14,210 nt of DNA, taken from Acidobacteriota bacterium (GTDB lineage Bacteria > Acidobacteriota > Blastocatellia > Pyrinomonadales > Pyrinomonadaceae). The translations under genes were made by a program, and so were the position numbers. Below are positions 1 to 6,893 of the stretch, piece after piece; position 1 is the stretch's first letter, and each line of letters starts with the position of its first letter. Below the pieces are notes generated by a model that worked only from the letters and a program-made list of their open reading frames with translations, was not told where the DNA came from and ran no database searches. The stretch spans positions 1-14,210 of the forward strand of contig QHXE01000328.1 in NCBI GenBank assembly GCA_003222835.1. Reading direction: 5' to 3'.

Positions 1-1
1 T

Positions 2-931
2 CGCGGGATCCAGGAAACCGTGGTTGGCCCGGGACGTTACTATGTCAACACGCTGGCGATTACGCCGATTGTAATTCCGACAACCAACCAGACAGTTGAG
101 TGGACCTCGGGCGAAGTCGTCAACACCTTCAATCCTTTCGAAGTAATCTCAAAAAATGGTTTCACGATGCAGTTGGAAGTGCGTGTGGTCTTTCGCGTGA
201 AGCCCGAAGACGCGCCGTTCATGGTCGCAAAGATCGGCGGCATCGATCGTCTGATTCAGAACGTGATGCATCCGCTGATCGATTCAATTTTCCGCAACCA
301 GGCTTCAGAGTCCTCGGCCATGGCTTATCTGCAAAATCGGCACGAAGAACAAGAACGCGCCGAAGCTCGCGTGCGCGCGCATTTGTTGAAGTATCACGTC
401 GACGTGGTCAATGTTTTGATTTGTCACATACATCTTCCCGAGGAGTTGATGAAGACGCAGACTGAAAAGATTCTCGCGGAGCAGCGGCAGAATATGTACA
501 ACGCCCAGCGCGAGGCGGAAGAGAAGCGCATTCAACTCGAGCGGACGAAGTCACAGGCTGACAATCAGAGAGACTTGATGGGAGCCACCGTGGGCGTCGA
601 GATCGCCGGCAAACGCGCCGAACAACGCAAGGCTGAGGGCGAGGGCGAAGCTCATTACATTCTGCAAACCGGTAAGGCCGAGGCTGAGAAAGTTCGTCTG
701 ATGGGCGAAGCGCAAGGCGTTGCTTATCACGAACAAGTAAACGCGCTCGGGGCGCAAGGCGTCGCGGTGATCGAAACGCTTAAGGTCATCGGCGAGAAAG
801 GCGTGCGTATCACTCCGGATGTGCTCGCGTCAGGAGGCGGTGCGGGCGACGGCGGCGGCATCGGCACTCTGCTGTTGCTGAACCTGTTTCGCGATCAGAT
901 GAAACTGCCCTCAGCTAATGGCGAGAAATAA
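2..931 (+). CDS. SPFH/band 7 (flotillin-like) membrane-associated protein, 5' end missing
   Basis: The frame is open from base 2, and the first visible residues (RGIQETVVGPGRYYVN) are the interior of a band 7 domain, so the true start lies upstream of the window; the GTG at position 20 is not a credible start. About the first 145 visible residues are the SPFH/band 7 fold. They are followed by a long Glu/Ala/Lys/Gln-rich coiled coil (about residues 145-240) with KAEGEGEA and KAEAEKVRLMGEAQG, as in flotillins. A Gly-rich linker (SGGGAGDGGG) and a short hydrophobic tail end the protein. Family proteins oligomerise at the membrane as scaffolds for microdomains or protease regulation; any N-terminal membrane anchor would lie in the missing part. 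The gene ends at TAA just before a strong palindrome. The family call is firm; the specific role is not determinable. Confidence 0.88.
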   Translation, partial: RGIQETVVGPGRYYVNTLAITPIVIPTTNQTVEWTSGEVVNTFNPFEVISKNGFTMQLEVRVVFRVKPEDAPFMVAKIGGIDRLIQNVMHPLIDSIFRNQASESSAMAYLQNRHEEQERAEARVRAHLLKYHVDVVNVLICHIHLPEELMKTQTEKILAEQRQNMYNAQREAEEKRIQLERTKSQADNQRDLMGATVGVEIAGKRAEQRKAEGEGEAHYILQTGKAEAEKVRLMGEAQGVAYHEQVNALGAQGVAVIETLKVIGEKGVRITPDVLASGGGAGDGGGIGTLLLLNLFRDQMKLPSANGEK

Positions 932-935
932 TTAG

Positions 936-1021
936 TGGGAGCGCGGGCGTCCCGCCCGCATTTCTGCGGTTCCGACACTCTTAGCAGGAAAGGAAATGCG
1001 GGCGCGACGCCCGCGCTCCCA
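936..1021. repeat. Nested palindrome, REP/BIME-like, possible bidirectional terminator
   Basis: Two 28-base arms (936-963 and 994-1021) are inverted copies with one mismatch (952 against 1005) and a 30-base spacer. Each arm also folds on itself: gcgggcg/cgcccgc with a 3-base loop at 943-959, and the same 7-base stem with a different 3-base loop at 998-1014. The element fills the gap between two convergent genes (stops at 931 and 1026), so it may terminate transcription from both sides. There is no T-run, so a classical intrinsic terminator is not shown. The GC-rich body suggests a dispersed genomic repeat, which cannot be confirmed from one window. Confidence 0.75.
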
Positions 1022-1025
1022 GTAT

Positions 1026-2867
1026 TTAGTCGCGCAGTCTCACGCGATACAAAATAAAGCCTTCGATTATTTCGCCATTGTCTCGTTGATACCAGCGATC
1101 AAGATTCGCGTAATTAGGTTCGCGATCCGCGTGAACGACTACATACGATAGTGACGGTGAAGCGGCGCGATCGCGATTGAACGTCTTGACATAATCGAGA
1201 TAGGCAGCAAGCTGCGCACGAAATTCTTCAGGCGTGATTGGCGATTGGCTGCCGCTAAGCGCCGGACTCAAGCGATTGTAAGGAAACAGGCCGGTGAGAA
1301 AATACCAGTCCGCATGATCCAGTTCTGCCCAAAATTTCTTTTCGTCATAGCCAAGATAATAAAGCTGTCGCCAAAAGCGCTCGCGATTTTCAATCTCGCT
1401 GACTCCCGGAAAAATGAGCATGTGTGGCGACCATAAAACCGGTTCCGGCGCATCGGTTGGAAAGCGATCCGCCAGTTTGAGGCCAGAGACCAAAACGGTC
1501 GACATCGAAGGACGGGTAAGTTCGCTGGCCTCTAATTGGGCCAGCCGATCCGCAACCGGCTTCCCTTCATCGATCGCGCGGTTGTAATCGAAACTCACGC
1601 TTGCTGCCAGCCAAACTTCGGCGAAAGCCCATACGAGAGTGATAACAGCAACCACTGCGAGCTTCTTGTTTGTCAAACGCAAGCGACCTCCCCCACAACA
1701 CCAGTGTCTCACCGCCAGGACCGCTCCCATCAGGGCGCAATAGTTTCCTATGAACCACTCGTAATGTATCGGTTGAAGAGACCTGCCGGTCAGAACCTGC
1801 TGATTGAAAACGACCAACACGGTCAGAGCAAAGGCGGCAGCGCCCAGCCAGATCGGCTCGCGGGGATTAAATCTTCGTTGCACGATTCCGAGACTAAGTA
1901 ACGCCAACACAAGTAGCGCGATGATCTCGGGAAATCGAAATACGTCCAAACGATGAGTCAACACCAGAGCTTGCGCAGCATCAGCTGTAGCAGCGCGATG
2001 CGAAAGCATTCGAAAATACGGAACCAAGGCCACAACCGCGAAAATCAAAACGGTACCGAATACAATGAACGTTCGCTTTCGCTCAGCGCTTCGAAAAATC
2101 AGCCATATTCCGCAAAGGCTTGCCAACCACGCCACCGCCGCAGTCCACAAAAAGAAATAAGAAAAGATCAGCAAGACTAATGCAATTCCGGCGCACGCCG
2201 CAGCGGCCACACTTTGTGGTTGTGTCGCTCGGGTCAGGGCAATCCAGACCAGAGCACAAAGCGCGAAGAACAGCGGGAACGCAACCGCAGGTTGATAGAG
2301 GCGAAGAAATGGCAAATGGTACACGGAAGCCGGCGCGACAGCATCCGAAATCCAGAGTGGAATTAAGTACGGCAGATTCAGCAGGTGCCGGACGATTCCT
2401 TGTCCCGCTGTTAATGTGCCCAAGCCCAGAATGATCGGAACAGAAGCAGCGCTGAATCGATCATCGTGCGTAAGCAGCCAGAGAAACCAGAAGATCGCGA
2501 ACGACGACGCGAGGGCGCCAAGCGCCGGAAGAATAATGAATACGGTCGAAGCGCTCAGCCGCAACCAATATGCCGGCAAAGCTATCGCATAAGCAGGAAC
2601 GAACTGAATGGAAAAGAGTGATTCCGGCGCTGATGCTTCGTTCTGCGCTCCGCGATGCGTGAAGGGATCGTACCGGCGCGGATTTCCGCGGATCAGCGAA
2701 GCAAGGTAAGCCGAGTAAGCGACTTCGTCCGCGTGGCTAATAGCATTAGCTCCGTGCCATTGATGACCGCGATAGAGCGCGAAGTACATTTGCGGGAAAA
2801 GCGCGATAAGCATCATGACGGTCGGTACGACAATCGCCCACCGCCACCGAATTCGTTCAGGCTTCAT
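1026..2867 (-). CDS. Polytopic membrane protein, possibly GT-C-type glycosyltransferase
   Basis: A 613-residue protein. About 11-12 hydrophobic segments lie within residues 10-430 (for example 10-31, 83-131, 139-162, 193-213, 219-258, 267-286, 313-331, 339-356, 371-390 and 403-425). A soluble C-terminal domain of about 180 residues follows. After the first membrane segment comes a loop with an acidic pair (H45-A-D47-E48) and R60-G-N-P-R-R-Y-D-P-F69. An acidic residue in the first outer loop plus many membrane spans and a soluble C-terminus is the general plan of GT-C glycosyltransferases, which use lipid-linked sugar donors. I do not recognise a specific family, so that function is inference. 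It starts at ATG 2867; the 144-base gap to the ribF stop argues for a separate transcript. No glycan-synthesis genes are adjacent. Confidence 0.7.
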   Translation of the reverse strand: MKPERIRWRWAIVVPTVMMLIALFPQMYFALYRGHQWHGANAISHADEVAYSAYLASLIRGNPRRYDPFTHRGAQNEASAPESLFSIQFVPAYAIALPAYWLRLSASTVFIILPALGALASSFAIFWFLWLLTHDDRFSAASVPIILGLGTLTAGQGIVRHLLNLPYLIPLWISDAVAPASVYHLPFLRLYQPAVAFPLFFALCALVWIALTRATQPQSVAAAACAGIALVLLIFSYFFLWTAAVAWLASLCGIWLIFRSAERKRTFIVFGTVLIFAVVALVPYFRMLSHRAATADAAQALVLTHRLDVFRFPEIIALLVLALLSLGIVQRRFNPREPIWLGAAAFALTVLVVFNQQVLTGRSLQPIHYEWFIGNYCALMGAVLAVRHWCCGGGRLRLTNKKLAVVAVITLVWAFAEVWLAASVSFDYNRAIDEGKPVADRLAQLEASELTRPSMSTVLVSGLKLADRFPTDAPEPVLWSPHMLIFPGVSEIENRERFWRQLYYLGYDEKKFWAELDHADWYFLTGLFPYNRLSPALSGSQSPITPEEFRAQLAAYLDYVKTFNRDRAASPSLSYVVVHADREPNYANLDRWYQRDNGEIIEGFILYRVRLRD

Positions 2868-2910
2868 TTCACTCTTCGCGATTCTTCATAGCATAAGAAC
2901 AAAGATTTTT

Positions 2911-2930
2911 ACGCAAAGGCGCCAAAATGA
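2911..2930. repeat. Short A-rich period-9-like intergenic repeat fragment
   Basis: The gap between ribF and the membrane-protein gene (2868-3011) contains acgcaaaggcgccaaaatga, an A-rich purine-biased stretch alternating CAAA with GGCGC. Similar pieces occur at 6809-6837 and 7408-7449, suggesting one dispersed family. The rest of this gap shows nothing I can name; no convincing terminator is visible. Confidence 0.4.
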
Positions 2931-3011
2931 AAAGCAACAAAAGTCAGGGATTCGTTTTGTGGGTGAAACTCTTCCGCTCGGAGAGCTACACTCCTATCGA
3001 CGAGCATTGGC

Positions 3012-3998
3012 TCAGATTACCGACAACTCCTTTCTTACGCCCGCGTGTTGGAAGTATTTCTGCGCGCGAATCACATCACGTTCAATCTGAGATCTCAACT
3101 CTTCCATTGAGCTGAATTTTGTTTCGTCGCGCAAGCGATGCAAGAACCGTACGCGTACTACATCGCCATAAAGATCGCCGGACCAATTCATCACGAAGGT
3201 TTCGACGGAGGTTTCCGCTTCGGCTTCAAAAGTGGGCCGCGTGCCAATGTTAGTAACACTGCGCCGCCACTTTCCTTCAAGCAACGTTGCGGTGACGTAC
3301 ACGCCGTTGAGCGGAATCACACGATTCCGCGGATGAAGATTCGCGGTTGGAAAGCCCAATGTTACGCCACGCTCAGCGCCGCGAACGACCCTACCCTCAA
3401 CGCCGTAAGGCCGACCCATCATACGTCGCGCGAGATTCACTCGACCTTGATTCAGCAGTTCGCGGATGCGAGTAGAACTGACCCGTCTCTCGCGAAGACG
3501 CACTTCAGGAACTTCGTCGGCAAAAAATCCGAGCTGCTTGCTGACGCTTCGCAAGAGTTCGATGTGGCCTTCGCGGTTATGACCGAAAGCAAAGCCGCGG
3601 CCGAGATAGACTTCCTTCGCATGCAGACGATCGACGATTACGTCGCGCAGAAAATCTTCGGCGCGAATCTGGGCGAAAGCTTTATCGAAGTGAATGACGA
3701 TCGTTTGTTCGATGCCGAGCACGCCCAGGGCTTCGATTTTCTGATCGAAGGTTTGCAGGAGTGGCGGCGCTGATTCGGGATGCAAGACGGCGCGCGGGTG
3801 CGGCTCGAACGTAATCACGGTTGGCACAGCGCCGATCGCGTGCGCACGCTCGACGACCGTTTGCATTATGAGTTGATGGCCCAGATGAAGGCCGTCGAAC
3901 ACGCCGAGTGTCAGGACAGTTGGGCGAGCAATTTCAGCGTTGTCGGTACCGTGGAAAAGTCTCAAATTCTTAGGATGAGTGGCTGGATGCTGCGGCAA
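3012..3998 (-). CDS. ribF: Bifunctional riboflavin kinase / FAD synthetase
   Basis: RibF phosphorylates riboflavin to FMN and adenylylates FMN to FAD in the cytoplasm. The N-terminal nucleotidyltransferase half shows GVFDGLHLGH (32-41), FEPHP (64-68), GRGFAFGHNREG (133-144) and VSSTRIR (173-179). The C-terminal riboflavin-kinase half shows GFPTAN (215-220), NGVY (231-234), NIGTRPTF (250-257) and the likely catalytic Glu266 in VETFV. At 328 residues the length is close to the usual 305-315. The chosen start is TTG 3998, which has AGGA five bases upstream. A shorter TTG start at 3965 would begin just after the upstream gene's stop and match the N-terminus of other RibF proteins better, but it has no ribosome-binding site. 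The 3998 start overlaps the antitoxin-like gene by 29 bases, so the two are probably co-transcribed. Confidence 0.95.
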   Translation of the reverse strand: MPQHPATHPKNLRLFHGTDNAEIARPTVLTLGVFDGLHLGHQLIMQTVVERAHAIGAVPTVITFEPHPRAVLHPESAPPLLQTFDQKIEALGVLGIEQTIVIHFDKAFAQIRAEDFLRDVIVDRLHAKEVYLGRGFAFGHNREGHIELLRSVSKQLGFFADEVPEVRLRERRVSSTRIRELLNQGRVNLARRMMGRPYGVEGRVVRGAERGVTLGFPTANLHPRNRVIPLNGVYVTATLLEGKWRRSVTNIGTRPTFEAEAETSVETFVMNWSGDLYGDVVRVRFLHRLRDETKFSSMEELRSQIERDVIRAQKYFQHAGVRKELSVI

Positions 3999-4224
3999 TC
4001 TTTTCCTGTAACCAGAGGTTAACCAACGTCTCAGTTGCTACGCCTTTTTGATTCGCAATCTTTCTCACCTCGCGCATCAGGTCGTCGGCTATTCGCACGT
4101 CGTGGGTTCGCCCTTTCAGATCCACGTCGAAATGCACCTCTTTCATGTAGTCCTCATAGTCAGCGCCATTATGCGTGTCCCAGAATTCTCCCGCCTCTTC
4201 AAGGCTGTTGAATTCTTCCGGCAA
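3970..4224 (-). CDS. CopG-type antitoxin-like protein (PF12441 / BrnA-like)
   Basis: An 84-residue acidic protein. The N-terminus (PEEFNSLEEAGEFWDTHNGADY) has the 'E-F-x-S-x-E-E-x-x-x-F-W-D-T-H' pattern of the CopG_antitoxin family. The second half (V-D-L-K-G-R followed by VRIADDLMREVRKIANQKG and ETLVNLWLQEKI) reads as a ribbon-helix-helix DNA-binding fold. Such proteins normally neutralise a BrnT- or RelE-type toxin and repress their own promoter. No toxin frame of useful size lies upstream (4225-4435) or downstream, where ribF overlaps it. The start is TTG 4224: an in-frame stop lies only seven codons upstream and there is no ATG or GTG between, and a GGAAGAA stretch sits about 12 bases before it. 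The family call is fairly secure; its partner and role are unknown. Confidence 0.75.
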   Translation of the reverse strand: MPEEFNSLEEAGEFWDTHNGADYEDYMKEVHFDVDLKGRTHDVRIADDLMREVRKIANQKGVATETLVNLWLQEKIAAASSHSS

Positions 4225-4378
4225 AGGATCTCGGGTTTCTTCCTACTATTTGTCATAACGTCGTCGTTCCTGCGAGTCTATTTCACGAGCCGAGACATTA
4301 ACACTACCAAACAAACGGTATGAGTTGAAAGCGAACTTGTCGGCGGTCATTGTTTCTATTCAGCATTCACTCGCCTAG

Positions 4379-4420
4379 AAATGGCAAATGACAAATGGCA
4401 AATGAGAAATGGAACATGAA
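4379..4420 (+). repeat. Tandem heptanucleotide repeat, six units
   Basis: Six consecutive 7-base units with an AAAT core: aaatggc, aaatgac, aaatggc, aaatgag, aaatgga, acatgaa. They lie in the 211-base gap between the antitoxin-like gene and the PhnP-like gene. The consensus matches the array at 5204-5272. The rest of this gap (4225-4378) holds nothing I recognise; it should contain the promoter of the antitoxin-ribF transcript, but no clear -35/-10 pair stands out. Confidence 0.8.
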
Positions 4421-4435
4421 AGAGCAGTTCACGTC

Positions 4436-5200
4436 TCATTCGCTCACAATCAGTCCATCGTACGCCCACTCAACCCCATCGGGCAGCAGTTTCGAATCGC
4501 GCTCGTGCTTCACCTCATGCGTGATGTGCGTGAAGTAGGTTCGTTTGGGTTTCAATTCTTCGACGTATTCAAGCGCGCGTTCCAGCCACAGATGCGTCGC
4601 ATGTGGACGAATGCGCAAACAATCGAGCACCAGCACTTTCAAACCACGTAAGCCTTCGATCGTAGCGGGCGGAATTTCACTTAGATCCGTGGCGTAAGCA
4701 AAATCGTTGAACCGATAAGCGATCACCGGCAAACGTCCATGAATTACCTCGAGGGGTGTGATTTGCAAATGGCGGTTGAGGCAAAACGGCGCACCCGCAA
4801 CGACCGTATGGGGAACAATCTGTGGCAGCCCACCGCCAAAATGCGTGGGCTCAAAGACGTAACTGAAGATGCGGCGAATATCGATCCAGGCGCGTTCATT
4901 CGCGTAGAGTCCCAGCGCGCCATGACGAAAATTGAGCGGACGAATGTCGTCAAGGCCAAAGATGTGATCGGCATGACAGTGCGTGACCAGCACGGCATCG
5001 AGATGCTTCAACCCATAACGCAACGCCTGTTGGCGAAAGTCAGTAGAGGTATCGACGATCACGGTTTGCCCGGCATGTTCGATCAGTACGGACACGCGCA
5101 GGCGCTTATCCCGCGGGTCCTCGGAGGTGCAAGTCTCGCAATCGCAGGCGATCGAGGGGACTCCAGTCGATGTGCCGGTGCCAAGGAAGGTTAGCTTCAT
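4436..5200 (-). CDS. PhnP-like MBL-fold metallohydrolase / cyclic phosphodiesterase
   Basis: A 254-residue cytosolic hydrolase. Motifs in order: LGTGTSTGVPS (6-16); a Cys cluster C19-D-C21-E-T-C24 typical of the structural zinc site in PhnP-type proteins; the metal-binding THCHADH (73-79); H144 in EVIHG; ATDLS with D162; and THITHE with H215 and H218. This residue set matches PhnP, which hydrolyses phosphoribosyl 1,2-cyclic phosphate and other cyclic phosphodiesters using two metal ions. No C-P lyase genes are nearby, so a phosphonate role is unsupported, and the real substrate may be another cyclic phosphate ester. The start is ATG 5200 because the family begins MKLTFLGTG. A frame extension to 5248 would translate the repeat array. 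The gene lies 77 bases downstream of the DUF1844 gene on the same strand. Confidence 0.85.
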   Translation of the reverse strand: MKLTFLGTGTSTGVPSIACDCETCTSEDPRDKRLRVSVLIEHAGQTVIVDTSTDFRQQALRYGLKHLDAVLVTHCHADHIFGLDDIRPLNFRHGALGLYANERAWIDIRRIFSYVFEPTHFGGGLPQIVPHTVVAGAPFCLNRHLQITPLEVIHGRLPVIAYRFNDFAYATDLSEIPPATIEGLRGLKVLVLDCLRIRPHATHLWLERALEYVEELKPKRTYFTHITHEVKHERDSKLLPDGVEWAYDGLIVSE

Positions 5201-5203
5201 TGA

Positions 5204-5273
5204 TGAATAGTGAATAGTGAATGGTAAATGGTGAAACCGCTCATCCATTCACCATTAACAATTTACCATTCAC
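5204..5273. repeat. Heptanucleotide repeats in opposite orientations, forming a hairpin
   Basis: From 5204 there are period-7 units on the plus strand (tgaatag, tgaatag, tgaatgg, taaatgg, then tgaaacc). From 5245 to 5272 there are four units in the other orientation (ccattca, ccattaa, caattta, ccattca). Facing arrays create a 13-base perfect inverted repeat (5217-5229 with 5261-5273) and an inner 9-base one (5227-5235 with 5248-5256). Together they fill the whole gap between the DUF1844 stop and the PhnP-like start, where they could act as an attenuating or terminating hairpin. Confidence 0.8.
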
Positions 5274-5277
5274 CGTG

Positions 5278-5829
5278 TTATTTCCCTCCGGTGATATCAG
5301 TCGCGCTAAACTTCGGCGGCGTTGGCGAGTTCGTAAACGAGACGTATTGCATTCGCAAGTCCGCGAGCAGACCTTCCAATGCTTGTGCCTCCTGCTGATC
5401 AAGGTTGCCGTGCGTTTTTTCCTCCAGCATCCCCAGCACATCGATCCAGTGTTTCGCCGTCCTTAGATCGACACCCGTCTCGCCAGTCACTGGATGAGGC
5501 ATCATTCCCAAACTCGCGGCGGCATTCGAAGCCAGCGACATGATCAAGCTGAGAAAGCTCGCCGGATCGTCCAAAGGATCGCCGCCGGCGCGCGGACGCG
5601 TTTCGGCGCGCGGAGGAGGAGCTGAGACCTCGCCGCGGGTCGTTGTCTCTGGAGCCGGCGCGGATCGCGTGGGCCCCTGACGCTGAGTGGTCTCCGCCGG
5701 CGGAACCTTTAGCGACTCGGCCACGCGCTCAGTTTCTTGTTTCTCCTCGGGCGAAAGTTCGCGGGGCGTCCCATCCGGATTGAAGGGGCGTCGGTCAACT
5801 ACTTTGAAGGTGGATTGCTGATCGTCCAT
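5278..5829 (-). CDS. DUF1844 domain-containing protein
   Basis: A 183-residue soluble protein of unknown function. The N-terminus VVDRRPFNPDG (10-20) and the C-terminal block at about 88-165 match the DUF1844 pattern: FLSLIMSLASNAAASLGMMP, then DLRTAKHWIDVLGMLEEKT, then LEGLLADLRMQYV. Between them is a Pro/Thr/Arg-rich low-complexity linker (about 42-85) that is probably disordered. DUF1844 is common in Acidobacteria, Planctomycetes and related groups, and no biochemical function is established. Start ATG 5829 has no strong ribosome-binding site. It is the first gene of a likely minus-strand unit with the PhnP-like gene, and it is divergent from mazG across 151 bases. Confidence 0.85.
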   Translation of the reverse strand: MDDQQSTFKVVDRRPFNPDGTPRELSPEEKQETERVAESLKVPPAETTQRQGPTRSAPAPETTTRGEVSAPPPRAETRPRAGGDPLDDPASFLSLIMSLASNAAASLGMMPHPVTGETGVDLRTAKHWIDVLGMLEEKTHGNLDQQEAQALEGLLADLRMQYVSFTNSPTPPKFSATDITGGK

Positions 5830-5980
5830 TTGAGTTCACTTAGTGAAAAGGCGGGATCCGCCCTCACTTAATTACTGCCCTTTTGAAATTCTGAAAACTT
5901 ATTGCTTGCGATGTTAGCACTGCGATTGCTTAGCTTCAAATTGAAAGGAAATCACGATTACCTTTATCCTCTATGGCATC
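5830..5980. promoter_or_regulatory. Divergent promoter region between DUF1844 gene and mazG
   Basis: The 151 bases are AT-richer than the flanking genes, as expected for a shared promoter region. On the plus strand a TTGAAA at 5941-5946 matches a -35 box in five of six positions, and a weak TTTATC at 5963-5968 lies 16 bases after it. Initiation there would give mazG almost no leader, which fits the lack of a Shine-Dalgarno sequence before its ATG. This is a visual match only. Confidence 0.35.
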
Positions 5981-6808
5981 ATGTCAGCAACATTCAATGA
6001 CCTCGTCGAATTGATGGATCGTCTGCGTTCGCCAGACGGCTGTCCGTGGGACCGCGAGCAAACCTACGCTACGCTGGCGCCCATGCTGCTCGAAGAAGCT
6101 TACGAAGCATTCGATGCCCTGGAAGAAGCACGCGAGGGTCGGCCAGCGGCGTTGCGCGAGGAACTGGGCGATCTACTCTTTCAGATCACCTTTTTTGCGC
6201 GCGTCGCGAAAGAACGCGGCGAGTTCAATATCGACGACGTAATCGATGAAGTGCACGCAAAGATGGTGCGGCGACATCCGCATGTGTTCGGCGAGGCGCA
6301 AGCTAGCGACTCCGCCGAGGTGCTGCGCAACTGGGAAGCAATCAAGGCCGAAGAGAAACGCGCCGCCGGCAAAGGCGTGGGAGAAGGTGAAGGCGCTTCG
6401 ATACTCGATGGCGTTTCGACAAAGGCGCCCTCGTTGATGGAGGCTCATCAAATCTCAACCAAAGTCGCCCGCGTTGGTTTTGACTGGAAACAACTCGAAG
6501 ACATTTTCGAAAAGCTGGAAGAAGAGGTCCAGGAATTACGCGAAGCGATCGAGCATCAGCGGCAGTCAGACGACGAAGCAAATCACACGCGCGTCCGCGA
6601 AGAGATTGGAGACTTACTGTTCGTAATCACAAACATCGCGCGGCAATTAAATGTCGAACCTGAAGCAGCGCTGAAGCTGAGTAACCGGAAGTTTCGGCGG
6701 CGTTTCCGCTACATCGAGGAGAAGTTGCGAGACCAGAACCGCAAGTTCGATGAGACGACGCTTGATGAGTTGGAAGGTCTTTGGCAGGAAGCTAAGAAGC
6801 AGAATTGA
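5981..6808 (+). CDS. mazG: Nucleoside triphosphate pyrophosphohydrolase MazG
   Basis: MazG hydrolyses NTPs and dNTPs to monophosphate and pyrophosphate. It removes non-canonical nucleotides and, in E. coli, modulates ppGpp-linked stress. The protein has two tandem all-alpha MazG domains. The N-terminal one has CPWDREQT (21-28), the EExxE metal motif (E38, E39, E42) with EELGD (60-64), and KMVRRHPHVF (94-103). The C-terminal one has EEEVQE (180-185) and EEIGD (207-211), then KF..RF..IE. A linker of about 30 charged residues joins them. Length (275) is typical of the two-domain enzyme. No mazE/mazF lies nearby. Start ATG 5981 fits the family N-terminus but has no Shine-Dalgarno sequence. Confidence 0.95.
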   Translation: MSATFNDLVELMDRLRSPDGCPWDREQTYATLAPMLLEEAYEAFDALEEAREGRPAALREELGDLLFQITFFARVAKERGEFNIDDVIDEVHAKMVRRHPHVFGEAQASDSAEVLRNWEAIKAEEKRAAGKGVGEGEGASILDGVSTKAPSLMEAHQISTKVARVGFDWKQLEDIFEKLEEEVQELREAIEHQRQSDDEANHTRVREEIGDLLFVITNIARQLNVEPEAALKLSNRKFRRRFRYIEEKLRDQNRKFDETTLDELEGLWQEAKKQN

Positions 6809-6837
6809 AGCCACAAAAAGGCGAAAAAAGCACAAAC
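6809..6837. repeat. A-rich intergenic repeat after mazG
   Basis: Directly after the mazG stop lies a run of short A-tracts separated by GGCG or GCAC (ccacaaaaaggcg then aaaaaagcacaaac). It is about the reverse complement of the stretch at 7408-7449, so the 165-residue gene between them is bracketed by related repeats in inverted orientation. The remaining 56 bases to the convergent stop at 6894 show no clear hairpin. Confidence 0.5.
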
Positions 6838-6893
6838 GGGGGATGAAGTGATCTGGTCTCCAACCTTCTGTCGCCGTTGCATGCACGGATGTT

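Noticed and set aside
3138..3773. 211-residue plus-strand open frame opposite ribF
   Set aside because: It lies wholly antisense to ribF, whose motifs are clear; the translation has no recognisable domain and arises from codon bias of the opposite strand.
4225..4435. Hidden toxin gene upstream of the CopG-type antitoxin
   Set aside because: An in-frame stop lies seven codons upstream of the antitoxin start, and no BrnT- or RelE-like translation of useful length is seen on the minus strand.
4739..5194. 151-residue plus-strand open frame opposite the PhnP-like gene
   Set aside because: Antisense shadow of a gene whose metal-binding motifs are intact; no family features.
5201..5248. Sixteen-residue N-terminal extension of the PhnP-like protein
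   Set aside because: The extension would be translated from the heptamer repeats; family members start at MKLTFLGTG, and ATG 5200 fits that.
5981..6808. MazEF-type toxin-antitoxin link for mazG
   Set aside because: No mazE or mazF frame is adjacent; the gene is a stand-alone pyrophosphohydrolase.
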